Shown: positions 42,450-51,987, counted from the stretch's first letter. The stretch: 64,000 bases of DNA from Brevibacterium antiquum CNRZ 918 (GCF_900169145.1 NZ_FXZD01000001.1:496001-560000); one strand, 5' to 3'. A program made the numbers and translations. The notes: a model not told the origin generated them from the sequence alone.

Positions 42450-43606
42450 CAGCCCACCACCTTGTCTGTCAGCGTCGACAGCGGCTCAGACAGTGCGTTC
42501 ACCGAATCCGCGAGCTCTTTGATCTCGTCCTTGCTCAACTCGGTGTAGAGGACGAACCCGTCCCCATCCCGATGTTGATCGAGCAGCTTCTGGAGATCGT
42601 CGAAGCGGGTCTCCAGAGTCGAGTCGAGCTCCTTGTCTCTGGTCGCCAGCAATGGCTGCAGGTCCTCATAGGCGATTCGGGCTCCGTCGACATTGGCCTG
42701 GAAGTCCCAGAGGTCGGTGTGCGACCAGGCTTCTTCCTCGCCGGTGACCTTGCCGGTGGCAACCTCGTCGAGGAGTTCCTTGGCTCCGTTCGACAGCTGA
42801 TCGGGAGTGAAACTCATGTCGCGAGTCCGGTCGTAGAGGATCTTGGTGTCTGAGACAAGAAGGTCGGAGTACTTCTGCCGATCGGCATCACTGAGCGCGT
42901 CGTAGTCGTCCTTCGGCGGCCACAGATCCTTTTCCAGCAGATGCCAACCGGTCCATTCCTGTCCCTCCTCGAGGTCGGCTTCACGCAGATCGAGCTTGGG
43001 ATCCAGATCCCCGAAGGATTCAGCCACTGGTTCGATGCGCTCCCAATGCATCCGGACCTCTGCGTAGAGCCTTCGTGCTTTGTCGTCATCACCGTGGCTG
43101 TAGGCTTGCGCGAACTTCTTCGTACCCGACTGCAGCTGTTCCGTCTGGTCCTTGACGTAGGAGGCATACTGAGTCGTCGCCTGTTCTGCCAGCTTGGAGT
43201 CCTCTGCAACGGCTTCCGTGCCTCCCTCCGACTTCGTCACTGTGAAGTCGTTGCGGATGCCGTCACCGATCATTCCCGGCTTGCACGCGGTGAAATAGCT
43301 GCCTTCCGGTGCGGTCACGGTCAGGGAGCGGTTGAGTCCGGGAGCGATGTTCTCAACCTCGCCGATGATCCTGAGTCCGTCTTCGCCGAGGAGGTAGAAC
43401 TCGGTGACCTTGGTTCCCTCGTTCGTGACATCGAACTTGAGAGTCCCGGCCGGCGCCTCCTGAGCGGAGACCTCGCACTTGTCATCGGTGCTCGAGACGG
43501 TGATCGCTTCGTCCGGTTGCTGATTGGGCTCGCAGGCCGTGAGCAGGAGCACCCCGCCGAGAACAACGACGGCCAGGGCCGACCTGGACGTGGATGATGT
43601 GAACAT
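42449..43606 (-). CDS. efeO: Iron uptake system lipoprotein with cupredoxin-like domain
   Basis: A 385-residue lipoprotein: signal peptide with lipobox LLTAC at residues 20-24. The first part (about 30-135) is a cupredoxin-like domain (APAGTLKFDVTNEGTKVTEFYL and PEGSYFTACKPG). The second, from about 150, is an M75 (imelysin-like) domain with WTGWHLLEKDLWP, the HxxE iron site. It binds iron outside the membrane and passes it to EfeU. ATG at 43606 is set by the signal peptide. It follows efeU by 52 bases. Confidence 0.9.
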   Translation of the reverse strand: MFTSSTSRSALAVVVLGGVLLLTACEPNQQPDEAITVSSTDDKCEVSAQEAPAGTLKFDVTNEGTKVTEFYLLGEDGLRIIGEVENIAPGLNRSLTVTAPEGSYFTACKPGMIGDGIRNDFTVTKSEGGTEAVAEDSKLAEQATTQYASYVKDQTEQLQSGTKKFAQAYSHGDDDKARRLYAEVRMHWERIEPVAESFGDLDPKLDLREADLEEGQEWTGWHLLEKDLWPPKDDYDALSDADRQKYSDLLVSDTKILYDRTRDMSFTPDQLSNGAKELLDEVATGKVTGEEEAWSHTDLWDFQANVDGARIAYEDLQPLLATRDKELDSTLETRFDDLQKLLDQHRDGDGFVLYTELSKDEIKELADSVNALSEPLSTLTDKVVG

Positions 43607-43658
43607 GTGGAACCTTTTCGGATAACCGCTGTAGGCGGAATATGATGGATCGCCACGA

Positions 43659-44510
43659 TCAGCGGCGAACGGAAACCTTCTGCGATGACTGATCGGTCGA
43701 GGCACGCAGATTGCGCACGAATATGGTGCCGACAATGATGACGTAGGACCACCAGGCGGTGAATTCCACCCAGGTGGTTGCCGGTGAGAAGTTGAACACG
43801 CCCTTGAGCAGAACGCCGTACCAGCTCGTAGGTGGAATCGCCTGGGACATGTCGAAGGCAAGGACATGGAGCCCGGGGATGACACCAGCTTCCTGCAGGT
43901 CGTGGAACCCATAGGCCAGAACGCCCGCGGCAACGATGATGAGGAAGACACCGGTCCAACGGAAGAACACGGAGAGGTTGAGTCGGAGCAGGCCCTTTGA
44001 GATCAGCCACGCGAGCACGACGGCGATGAGGATGCCGGCGACTGCGGCAGCGGTCAGCCCCAGCGCCGAGGTCGAATCCGAGGCACTCGCGCGAGTCGCC
44101 GCCCACAGGAACAGCGCTGTCTCCAGTCCTTCACGGCCGACGGAGATCGCGCCCAGAGCGACGAGTCCGAACAGAGGGCCGTCGAGGGCCTTGTCCGTGG
44201 CGGCCCGGAGTTCTCCGCTGAGGTTCTTCGACGTCCGTGCCATCCAGAAGATCATCCAGGTGACGAAGCCGACCGCGATGATCGAAAGGCTTCCCCCGAT
44301 GAACTCCTGAGCTTCAAACGTGAGAGTCGACGGTCCGAAGGTGAGCAGCGCCCCGAACGCGAGGGCGATGAGAATGGCAGCTGCGATTCCCAGCCACATT
44401 GCTCTGACTTCTCTGGTCCGACCGATCTTGGACAGGTAGCCGATGAGGATACTCACGATCAGCGCGGCTTCGAGACCTTCGCGCAGGCCGATGAGAAACG
44501 TCTGGAACAT
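43659..44510 (-). CDS. efeU: Ferrous/ferric iron permease, FTR1 family
   Basis: A 283-residue membrane protein with seven helices. Two R-E-G-x-E motifs, LREGLEAALI in helix 1 and GREGLETALFLWAA in helix 4, bind iron during permeation. It is the first gene of the efeUOB operon, and an iron box lies 54-72 bases upstream of its start, so transcription should be repressed by a DtxR/IdeR-type regulator when iron is plentiful. Confidence 0.93.
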   Translation of the reverse strand: MFQTFLIGLREGLEAALIVSILIGYLSKIGRTREVRAMWLGIAAAILIALAFGALLTFGPSTLTFEAQEFIGGSLSIIAVGFVTWMIFWMARTSKNLSGELRAATDKALDGPLFGLVALGAISVGREGLETALFLWAATRASASDSTSALGLTAAAVAGILIAVVLAWLISKGLLRLNLSVFFRWTGVFLIIVAAGVLAYGFHDLQEAGVIPGLHVLAFDMSQAIPPTSWYGVLLKGVFNFSPATTWVEFTAWWSYVIIVGTIFVRNLRASTDQSSQKVSVRR

Positions 44511-44563
44511 GGGTGACTTTCTGATTCGGGTGGGCGTCGCGGTGGCGCCTCGCCCATATTAGC

Positions 44564-44582
44564 ATAGGCCAGCCTAACTTAA
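44564..44582 (-). promoter_or_regulatory. DtxR/IdeR-type iron box upstream of efeU
   Basis: The minus-strand 19-mer TTAAGTTAGGCTGGCCTAT matches the DtxR consensus TTAGGTTAGCCTAACCTAA at 14 of 19 positions. It overlaps AT-rich promoter-like sequence (TATGCTAATAT) upstream of efeU. Confidence 0.7.
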
Positions 44583-44669
44583 GTCGCGAAGCGTGCGCAC
44601 CGGTTCGGCCGAGATCCCAGTCAGGACCGGCAGGCTTGCGGTTGACGGCACACGGAATGTACCTCGCCC

Positions 44670-45074
44670 TCAATCTCGGTGGGCGGGACCTTCGGGGGCC
44701 TCAGGGTCGTTGTCGATGACCCCTCTGGGCGGCCGCGCGAGCCGATTCGGTGCCGTCTTGCGGTAGACGGGCTGTCCGGACAGAACGCTCGAACGTGAGA
44801 GCGTATTGCTGCCCACGGAGGAAACGATGATCAGGCACAGCACCGCGACCGCTGCCATGAGCAGAGAGCCCCAGCTGAAGCCGTCCGCATGAAAGTCATA
44901 GACGTAGGCAGCAGCGACGATCAACGGCAGACCGAGCCCTGTGCTCGGGGAGAACACGTTGATGCGTGAGAGCGCATCCCGGACTCGAAACATCGCGATC
45001 GCGGAGGCGAGCACGAGCAGGGACCCGGTGATTCCGAAAATGCCGACCAGGGTGACGGCCACGGTGTCAGTCAT
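44670..45074 (-). CDS. mnhG: Mrp Na+/H+ antiporter subunit G
   Basis: A 134-residue MnhG with three membrane helices in the first 85 residues (LVGIFGITGSLLVLASAIAMFRVRDALSRI is the family start). The remaining 45 residues are a soluble, charged tail rich in proline and arginine. It is the last subunit of the cation/proton antiporter complex. The ATG overlaps the mnhF stop by one base. The next gene downstream belongs to the separate efe operon. Confidence 0.88.
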   Translation of the reverse strand: MTDTVAVTLVGIFGITGSLLVLASAIAMFRVRDALSRINVFSPSTGLGLPLIVAAAYVYDFHADGFSWGSLLMAAVAVLCLIIVSSVGSNTLSRSSVLSGQPVYRKTAPNRLARPPRGVIDNDPEAPEGPAHRD

Positions 45075-45334
45075 CAGCGCATCCCCCTGGTGAGAATCCG
45101 CGAGAGCGCGACGGTCGCGAGAATTCCGACCATGGATGACAGGAAGATCGCGTCGAGGACGATTGACGAGGACACGAGGATCCCGAACATCGTGAGGATC
45201 CCGATCGCTGAGAAGTACATCAGGTCGCTGACGATTGCTCGTGAACCCAGATCCTTGGCGGTGAATACCCGAATCAGGCCGACGATGATCGCCGCCGCGA
45301 GAATGGCGATGCAGATGCTGACGACGATGCTCAT
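45074..45334 (-). CDS. mnhF: Mrp Na+/H+ antiporter subunit F
   Basis: An 86-residue protein with three membrane helices: a first helix CIAILAAAIIVGLIRVFTA, then the family segment LGSRAIVSDLMYFSAIGIL and a last helix ending LATVALSRIL. Small size and position between E and G agree with MnhF. It overlaps mnhE by ATGA at 45331-45334 and mnhG by one base. Confidence 0.88.
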   Translation of the reverse strand: MSIVVSICIAILAAAIIVGLIRVFTAKDLGSRAIVSDLMYFSAIGILTMFGILVSSSIVLDAIFLSSMVGILATVALSRILTRGMR

Positions 45335-45732
45335 GGGCGTCCTTCCTCCTCTTCAACCTCTGTGACTGTGTCTGCGGTCGCGCCCGGTGCCCGTCCGCGC
45401 GTCATCGCGAGGAGGCGCGACTCCATATCGTAGAGCCCCTCCAACGCCGATTCCTCCGAGTCCTCGAAGAGCGCGTGGACGAAGAACACCGGCGGTTGAG
45501 TGGAGGTGCCCGCTGCAATTGCTGCGACCAATGTGCCGGGTGTGATCGTGATCGACGATGCGAACAGCGTCACTTCCAGATCGGTGACGCACCTGAGAGG
45601 AACCTCGACGATCATCGGACGAGCGAATTGTCGATTGACCAGGAAGAGCCGAGACACGATCGTCGCCGATCCGGTCACGATCGCCCAGAAGATGTAGCAG
45701 ACATATGAGATGCCGTGGATGAGACGCATCAT
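45331..45732 (-). CDS. mnhE: Mrp Na+/H+ antiporter subunit E
   Basis: A 133-residue MnhE. One or two N-terminal membrane helices (ISYVCYIFWAIVTGSATIVSRLF) precede a conserved soluble domain (VEVPLRCVTDLEVTLFASSITITPGTLV), followed by a charged C-terminus with VDALFEDSEESALEGLYDME-like sequence. The ATG overlaps the mnhD stop. It is required for assembly of the complex in other bacteria. Confidence 0.87.
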   Translation of the reverse strand: MMRLIHGISYVCYIFWAIVTGSATIVSRLFLVNRQFARPMIVEVPLRCVTDLEVTLFASSITITPGTLVAAIAAGTSTQPPVFFVHALFEDSEESALEGLYDMESRLLAMTRGRAPGATADTVTEVEEEEGRP

Positions 45733-47246
45733 GGGGTGGTCACCGCCTCGATGTAGGCGTGGTGGTCCAGCAGACCCGCCGCGGCCCGGGCCGTGATCTC
45801 AAGCAGAGGCTCGGGATAGACGAATATCGCCACTGACACGGCGATCATGATCGTGCCCGGAACCAGGAGCCGAGCCGGGATGCGCACGCTTCTCGTGATC
45901 GGCTGTGCCGAAGCCCTGCCCGTGTCTGCTGAGTCGGGATGATAGCTCTGCATCGGTTGGCCCCAGAACGTGTTGCGCCAGGTCCGCTGGAGCGCGAGCA
46001 GGCTGATGAGCGCACCGACGACGATCGCAGCGACCAGCCACCAGCCGATGGTGCTCCCAGTCGCTGTGGCTGCCTTGATGAGGCCGACCTTCCCCCACAG
46101 TCCGGAGGTCGGGGGCAGACCGATGAGGGAGAACAGGCCGAGGATCATGAGGATCGTCGCCCATCTCTCGCGATTTGCCAGACCGGAGAGCTTCTTGAAT
46201 GAGCCCGTGCCGTAGGTCTGCTCGATCGCACCCATGATGAGCAGCAGCCCCGACATCGTGATCATGTGGTGGACCATGTAGAAGGCTCCGGCTCCCAGCG
46301 CCGCCGATGTCAGCAGGGCGATGCCGAGCAGGATGTGCCCGACTCCTGCGGTCATCTGGAATCCGAGGACGTTGCGGACTCTGACCTGTCCGAAGCCGGA
46401 GAGCGATCCGATGAGGATGCTGGCGACGGCAACGATGACGATGACGTTGACCCAGGGTGCGGGTTCACCGTAGACGGTGGTGTAGATCCGGTACAGGGCG
46501 TAGAGGGCGACCTCGGAGTGCAGCCCGGAGAAGAGCGCCATCATACCTGCAGAGGTGTTCGGATAGCTGCGCACCAGCCAGCCGTGGAATGGTGCTCCAC
46601 CGGCCTTGATGATGAGGGCGAAGAGGACCACACCGATCGCCAGCGCGCCCTGGCCGGTGGGCGTGCCCAGCTGCGCCAGGATCGCAAGATTGACAGTGCC
46701 GGTGGCACCGTAGACGAATCCCACGCCGATGAGCAGGATGGTTGAGGTCAGCAGGTTGACCATCACATACATGCGACCCACGCCGAGGCGACGCCAGGTT
46801 CCGGTCACTGCGACGAGTGCATACGCCGGCAGAACCATGACTTCAACGAAGACGAAGAAGTTGAACAGGTCCCCGGTGAGCAGCGCACCATAGCCACCGG
46901 TGAGCATCATCAGGATCAAAGCTGGTACGAAACGGTACTGGTCCTCACCTGTCGTGATGAGGAAGATGCAGCTCACAATCGCAGTGAGAGACGTCAGGAC
47001 CAGCATGAGGGCTGTGAACGTATCGGAGACGAAGGGAATGGCCAGGCCCGGAACATATCCGCCGACGGAATGGGCGAGGACGGGCTGGCTCTGGTGGATG
47101 ACGAGGAGGACGATGCCGAAGGCGCCGACGAAGCTGGGAGCCGCAAGCAGCAGAACCCGATCGAAGGTCCGGGAGGTGATGAGCACGCTCAGCGCGGAGA
47201 ACAGCAGTGGCACCCCGATGATCAACAGCAAGAATGCGGAATTCAT
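45729..47246 (-). CDS. mnhD: Mrp Na+/H+ antiporter subunit D
   Basis: A 505-residue subunit of about 14 membrane helices related to NADH dehydrogenase subunits NuoN/M. The conserved core TLMLVLTSLTAIVSCIF..., LFNFFVFVEVMVLPAYALVA with the helix 5 glutamate, and KAGGAPFHGWLVRSYPNTSA with the helix 7 lysine and the following acidic-lysine proton path are present. It translocates protons in exchange for sodium together with MnhA. Overlaps mnhC (ATGA) and mnhE. Confidence 0.92.
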   Translation of the reverse strand: MNSAFLLLIIGVPLLFSALSVLITSRTFDRVLLLAAPSFVGAFGIVLLVIHQSQPVLAHSVGGYVPGLAIPFVSDTFTALMLVLTSLTAIVSCIFLITTGEDQYRFVPALILMMLTGGYGALLTGDLFNFFVFVEVMVLPAYALVAVTGTWRRLGVGRMYVMVNLLTSTILLIGVGFVYGATGTVNLAILAQLGTPTGQGALAIGVVLFALIIKAGGAPFHGWLVRSYPNTSAGMMALFSGLHSEVALYALYRIYTTVYGEPAPWVNVIVIVAVASILIGSLSGFGQVRVRNVLGFQMTAGVGHILLGIALLTSAALGAGAFYMVHHMITMSGLLLIMGAIEQTYGTGSFKKLSGLANRERWATILMILGLFSLIGLPPTSGLWGKVGLIKAATATGSTIGWWLVAAIVVGALISLLALQRTWRNTFWGQPMQSYHPDSADTGRASAQPITRSVRIPARLLVPGTIMIAVSVAIFVYPEPLLEITARAAAGLLDHHAYIEAVTTP

Positions 47247-47575
47247 AGCTCGCGTCCCTCCCCTGTCTCCGGGGCCCGTTTCTGGTCATCGTCATGGCCG
47301 AGCACGGCCAGGGCGAGCATGAAGATCGTCACCGCCAGGGTGATGACGATGGCGGTCAGGACGAAGGCTTGCGGCAGTGGATCGGCCGCCATGGATTGGT
47401 CACCGCGGTTGCTCAGAGGCTCGACGCGCCAAGCGCCGACTCCGGCGGAGAGGAGGATGAAGTTCGCAGCATGGGAGATCAGAGTCAGTCCGAAGACTCC
47501 TCTGACCATCGACCGCTGCATCATCAGGTAGACGCCACCCGCGGTGAGGACTCCGATGGTCAGGGCCAGGATCAT
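47243..47575 (-). CDS. mnhC: Mrp Na+/H+ antiporter subunit C
   Basis: A 110-residue, three-helix subunit related to NuoK. Landmarks: GVLTAGGVYLMMQRSMVRGVFGLTLISHAANFILL, with the conserved glutamate-equivalent position, and PLPQAFVLTAIVITLAVTIFMLAL. The start overlaps the mnhA stop (ATGA). Standard for the family. Confidence 0.92.
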   Translation of the reverse strand: MILALTIGVLTAGGVYLMMQRSMVRGVFGLTLISHAANFILLSAGVGAWRVEPLSNRGDQSMAADPLPQAFVLTAIVITLAVTIFMLALAVLGHDDDQKRAPETGEGREL

Positions 47576-50500
47576 CGCACACCCTCCTGCTCGTCGGTTG
47601 GTTTCGGGTCAGTCGGGTTCCCTGTGGATCGTTCGAGGGGAGCATCGCCACGGAGGATATGCGTTGACGAGGCTCGGACCTTGGCATCCGAGTCGCTGAC
47701 TCGCGCCCGTCGTTCGCGGTCTGGTCGTTCACCCCTGATCGCGTCCATCGGGCCGCTGAGCTCGCCGTAGACCAGTTCGTCGGCCCGCTCACGGGTGCGC
47801 TCGACATCGCGATGGATGATGCCGTTGGTGAGCACGTCATCACCGGCGGGTGTGGCGGCAGAATCTGAGACGCCGAGCAGGTTGAACGACAGCAGGATGA
47901 GTCCGAGTACCGCCAGGTACACCCCGAGGTCGAAGATCATCGAGGTCGTGAAGTGCTGGCCCAGGAGGTAGCCGTGCATGGGCTTGAGGAAGGAACCAGC
48001 GAAGACCAAGCCGATGAAGCCCGTCGCCACCGCCGTGGCCACCCCGAACCCGATCAGGTACAGAGGAGCCTTGGGCGGCCCGATCGCCCGGTCCTTGGCC
48101 GTGGACATGTAGAGAAGACCGATGACAGCGGATCCGATGAGCGCGGCGATGAATCCGCCCCCGGGCTCGTTGTGCCCGCGCCAGAAGATCACCAGAGAAG
48201 TGATCGCCAGCAGAGGTCCGAGCACCTTGATCGTCAGCTGCAGTGGAATCACGTTGGGCCAGGCTTCGTGAACGGCCCGGTAGGCAGAGGTCCCCCGTGG
48301 TCGCACCGACACCCATGCCCGCCGCGGGGGTTCCGGAATGTTCTCCGCCGGAGGGTCGATGAACTTGTCCTTGACCGTCGACATCACGGCTACGATCGCA
48401 ATCCCGGCCATGCCCAGAACAGTGAGCTCGCCGAGGGTGTCCAAAGCACGGAATTCGACCAGGATGGTGTTGACGATATTGTGGCCGCCGCTGATGTCCG
48501 GAGCATTCTCAATGTAGTAGAGGCCGAGGTCGGATCGCTCCCGGCGCCCGTTGAGCGCCAGAGTCAACACGGTCACGGCAGCTCCGACAATGATGGCGAA
48601 GATCGCGCGCGTACCCTGCAGTCGTTTCGGATATTTCCAGAACGAACGGGGCAGCTTCTGGAGGACGAGCATGACGACGATGATCGTCATTGCCTCCACG
48701 AGCAGCTGGGTGAGGGTGACATCCGGGGCACCGAGCGCCAGAATCTGGACGGTGGCGAGAATGCCGACCCCTGAGAGTGCGACGACCGTGGTCAGACGCG
48801 AATGGGATGTGCACACGACCAGGACTGCCACAGTGATGAGGACGAGGAGGACGATGTCGACCGGCTTCCACAAGCCCTCCTGCAACGGTGGCAGATCGGA
48901 GTAGATCAGAGGAACAGCGGTGAATGTGAGCACCGCGAGGCCACCCAGGGACATCGCGAGATACGGGCCAGAATTCATGGGGTGCACGAAGATGCCCAGC
49001 ATCCGACCGATCCGACGCAGCACCAAGGTGATTCCGGCGATGACATCTGCGCCATTGAAGCCCAGGGTCGCACGGTGGAAGAACACGAAGACGCGTGAAC
49101 GGTTGACGATGATGACCACGCCGATCACGATGATGAGCAGCGAGGCGACCAGTTCCTTATTCACACCGTGCCAGAGAGCCAGGTGCACCGCTTCGCTCGC
49201 ATCCGGGATGGCCGCAGCGACAGCCTGGTCGAGGGGATTGTCGAAGGCGAACAGAACGAAGCTGAGCGGAATCGAGGCGAGGATCGGAAGAGCAGCGGAG
49301 ATGAGCATAACTGGTGAGTTGTGCCCCAGCCGCGCCCGGTCCACGGGTTTGCCGTCGATGAGCGCACCCCACACGGACTTCGCGCAGTAGGCGAAGGTGA
49401 GAACCGAAGCACCAACAGCGACCAGCAGAGCCGCCCAAGCCGTCCAGTTCGAGCCGGGGGTGTCGTCGAAGGCGGTGAACAGAGACTCCTTGGACACGAA
49501 GCCGAGCAGCGGCGGAATACCCGCCATTGAGGCGCAGCCGATGATCATCACAGCGAAGGATGCCGGGGCGGCGCGCATCAGTCGTGGAATCCGGGTCAGC
49601 TCACGCGTGCCGGCGAGATGATCGATGACACCGACCATCATGAACAGGCCCGATTTGAACAGAGCATGGGCGATCACGTGCAAACATGCCGCCGCGATCG
49701 CCGTTTCGGTGCCGATGCCGATGACTGCGGTGATCAGGCCCAGCTGCGACACCGTCGAATAGGCCATCAGCTTCTTGACGTCGTACTGGTTGAGAGCGAA
49801 CCATCCGCCGATGGAAGCCGTGATCAGACCCGCGACGATGAGCAGGCCGTTCCAGGCTGGTGTGGCGTGGAAGGCCGGGGAGAAACGCAGCAGCAGGAAG
49901 ATGCCCGCTTTGACGACGGCAGCAGCGTGCAGATACGCCGATACAGGTGTGGCCGCAGCCATAGCGTCGGGCAGCCAGGAGTGGAACGGGAACTGGGCGG
50001 ACTTCGTCATCGCTGCGACCGCGATGAGGATGGCCACCAAGGTGGTCGCGGCCGGATTCTGTGACCAGACCGGCGAGATCAGCGCCTCGTGGACGCTCGT
50101 CGTGCCGGTCACTGCGATGATCACACCGGTTCCGACCAACAGTGAGAGTCCGCCGAGGAAGGTGATGAGCATGGTGCGCAAGGACGGCGCCTGCGCGGGT
50201 GAACCCGACCGCGCGATGAGGAAGAATGATGCCAGGGATGTCAGTTCCCAGCAGACGAACAGCACCAGCAGATTATCGCTGAGGACGAGCATCACCATGG
50301 AGAAGGTGAAGATCACCATCAGCCAGTAGAAGCTCGTGTTTCGTCCGTGGGACAGGTAACTGGTCGAATAGACGAAGACGATCGCACCGATGATCAGTGC
50401 GATATAGGTGAAGATGACGCCGATGCCATCGGCGCGTAGGGCCAGATCGACTCCGAGGGTGGGAATCCACTGGTAGGTCACTTCCGGGGTGGCCCCGGCC

Positions 50501-50646
50501 ATCACCTCGGCGGCAGTGGGGGTGAACAGGCCGGCAACGCCGAGATAGGCGGCGGCCAGGAGCCAACCGCTGGATTTGCCGAGCCAGCGAGTGATGAGGG
50601 GTGTGAGAATGATGAGTGCGGCAAGAGCGACAACCGTTAGAATCAT
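47572..50646 (-). CDS. mnhA: Mrp Na+/H+ antiporter subunit A fused to subunit B
   Basis: A 1024-residue polytopic protein. Residues about 1-500 are the NuoL-like proton channel with LFVCWELTSLASFFLIA and KSAQFPFHSWLPDAMAAATPVSAYLHAAAVVKAG. Residues about 600-790 are the DUF4040 (MbhD)-like part (LLVEAMTIIVVMLVLQKLPR). Residues about 830-960 are an MnhB domain (GHNEPGGGFIAALIGSAVIG and HGYLLGQHFTTSMIFDLGVYLAVLG). A long charged C-terminal tail of about 70 residues follows. The fusion explains the lack of a separate mnhB. Start ATG 50646 has GAGG eight bases upstream; longer starts at 50694 are possible. Confidence 0.92.
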   Translation of the reverse strand: MILTVVALAALIILTPLITRWLGKSSGWLLAAAYLGVAGLFTPTAAEVMAGATPEVTYQWIPTLGVDLALRADGIGVIFTYIALIIGAIVFVYSTSYLSHGRNTSFYWLMVIFTFSMVMLVLSDNLLVLFVCWELTSLASFFLIARSGSPAQAPSLRTMLITFLGGLSLLVGTGVIIAVTGTTSVHEALISPVWSQNPAATTLVAILIAVAAMTKSAQFPFHSWLPDAMAAATPVSAYLHAAAVVKAGIFLLLRFSPAFHATPAWNGLLIVAGLITASIGGWFALNQYDVKKLMAYSTVSQLGLITAVIGIGTETAIAAACLHVIAHALFKSGLFMMVGVIDHLAGTRELTRIPRLMRAAPASFAVMIIGCASMAGIPPLLGFVSKESLFTAFDDTPGSNWTAWAALLVAVGASVLTFAYCAKSVWGALIDGKPVDRARLGHNSPVMLISAALPILASIPLSFVLFAFDNPLDQAVAAAIPDASEAVHLALWHGVNKELVASLLIIVIGVVIIVNRSRVFVFFHRATLGFNGADVIAGITLVLRRIGRMLGIFVHPMNSGPYLAMSLGGLAVLTFTAVPLIYSDLPPLQEGLWKPVDIVLLVLITVAVLVVCTSHSRLTTVVALSGVGILATVQILALGAPDVTLTQLLVEAMTIIVVMLVLQKLPRSFWKYPKRLQGTRAIFAIIVGAAVTVLTLALNGRRERSDLGLYYIENAPDISGGHNIVNTILVEFRALDTLGELTVLGMAGIAIVAVMSTVKDKFIDPPAENIPEPPRRAWVSVRPRGTSAYRAVHEAWPNVIPLQLTIKVLGPLLAITSLVIFWRGHNEPGGGFIAALIGSAVIGLLYMSTAKDRAIGPPKAPLYLIGFGVATAVATGFIGLVFAGSFLKPMHGYLLGQHFTTSMIFDLGVYLAVLGLILLSFNLLGVSDSAATPAGDDVLTNGIIHRDVERTRERADELVYGELSGPMDAIRGERPDRERRARVSDSDAKVRASSTHILRGDAPLERSTGNPTDPKPTDEQEGVR

Positions 50647-50770
50647 GACCGAGGCCTCAGGGCCCAGGACGCAGGTGATGTTTCCTTCACTCACTGACCC
50701 TTCGACACGATGCACGCAATCTCGGATGAACGCGGACTTACAAATGATTACACTATCGACTCGGAGTTCC

Positions 50771-51901
50771 ATGAGCAAAAGCACACGCAGTCCTCAGCCG
50801 AGCGAAACGATCCGCGTCTTCTTCGATGCCCGCTTCACGCGAATGACCCACCACGACGGTATCTCCCGCTACGGCTCATGCCTGCTCGCGGCTCTTCTGA
50901 GAGCCGTACGCGGAACCGACATCGAGGTCACGGCGATCATCAACGACGAGGCTCAGTTGAACCTGCTCCCCGAATGTGCGTGGGTCAAACTCAACTCCCC
51001 CACGTCGCCACAGGAGATCTTCATGGGGAGAAAGCTCAACGCCCTCGGTGCCGATGTGGTCTTCTCAACCATGCAGGTGATGGGATCAACGGGACGCAGG
51101 TACGGTCTCATCCTGACCGTCCACGATCTCATCTACTATTCGCATCCGCTGCCCCCTGCTGATCTGCCCTCGGCAGTCCGAATGCTGTGGCGGGCCTACC
51201 ACCTCAGCTTCGCCCCGCAGCGTCTGCTGCTGGGGCGCGCCGATGCGATCGCAGCCGTGAGTCAGACGACGAAGGACCTCATCGCCGATCACCGCCTGTC
51301 AACGAAGCCAGTGACGGTCGTGTCCAATGCCGCCGAGGCTGCTGTTGCCGGAGTCCGCGCGGTCAACCGGCATGATGCACGCTCACTGGTCTACATGGGC
51401 GCGTTCCTGCCGTACAAGAACGTCGAGACCCTCATTCGCTCGCTCGTGCATCTGCCGGGGTGGACACTGCACATCGCCAGTCGCATCGACGGCAGACGTG
51501 AAGCCGCATTACGTGCGCTGATCCCTGACCGGGCGAAGGTGGTCTTCCACCGGGGTGTCAGTGATGACGAGTATGCAGAACTGCTCGAGGGCACGACCGC
51601 TCTGGTCACGGCCTCTCAGGAGGAGGGCTTCGGGCTTCCTGTCATCGAGGCGATGGCCCAGGGGGTCCCAGTGGCGATCTCGGACATTTCGATCTTCCAT
51701 GAGATCGCTGGGGACGCTGCTGTGTACTTCGACCCCGATGACGCCAGTGACGTGGCAGCCACGATCGGCCGTCTCACAGATGCCAGACTGTGGTCCGAAC
51801 TCTCGGCGGCAGGGCAGAAGCAGGCACAGTCATTCGATTGGGACTCATCCGCACAGGCGCTGGTCGGCATGATTCGCTCGGTTCACGCCTCACGGCAGTG
51901 A
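50771..51901 (+). CDS. Glycosyltransferase family 4
   Basis: A 376-residue GT-B enzyme. Acceptor half: RVFFDARFTRMTHHDGISRYG and LGADVVFSTMQVMGS. Donor half: SLVYMGAFLPYKNVETLIRSL, VVFHRGVSDDEYAELLEG and the EX7E-like SQEEGFGLPVIEAMAQGVPVAISD. The GISRYG start is common in capsule or mannan glycosyltransferases. ATG at 50771 has GGAG five bases upstream. It is divergent from the mnh operon and stands alone, so its acceptor cannot be deduced. Confidence 0.87.
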   Translation: MSKSTRSPQPSETIRVFFDARFTRMTHHDGISRYGSCLLAALLRAVRGTDIEVTAIINDEAQLNLLPECAWVKLNSPTSPQEIFMGRKLNALGADVVFSTMQVMGSTGRRYGLILTVHDLIYYSHPLPPADLPSAVRMLWRAYHLSFAPQRLLLGRADAIAAVSQTTKDLIADHRLSTKPVTVVSNAAEAAVAGVRAVNRHDARSLVYMGAFLPYKNVETLIRSLVHLPGWTLHIASRIDGRREAALRALIPDRAKVVFHRGVSDDEYAELLEGTTALVTASQEEGFGLPVIEAMAQGVPVAISDISIFHEIAGDAAVYFDPDDASDVAATIGRLTDARLWSELSAAGQKQAQSFDWDSSAQALVGMIRSVHASRQ

Positions 51902-51954
51902 GAGCAAGTGCCATGAGCACGTAGGCCAGAGACACGATGCGCGTCGGTCAGAGG

Positions 51955-51986
51955 CACAGTGTGCGTCTGTCACGAACACAGTGTGC
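51955..51986. repeat. Two copies of CACAGTGTGC 22 bp apart
   Basis: The 10-base word starts at 51955 and 51977, two helical turns apart, between the convergent ends of the glycosyltransferase and histidine phosphatase genes. Each contains the near-palindrome CACA-G-TGTG. Confidence 0.7.
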
Positions 51987-51987
51987 A

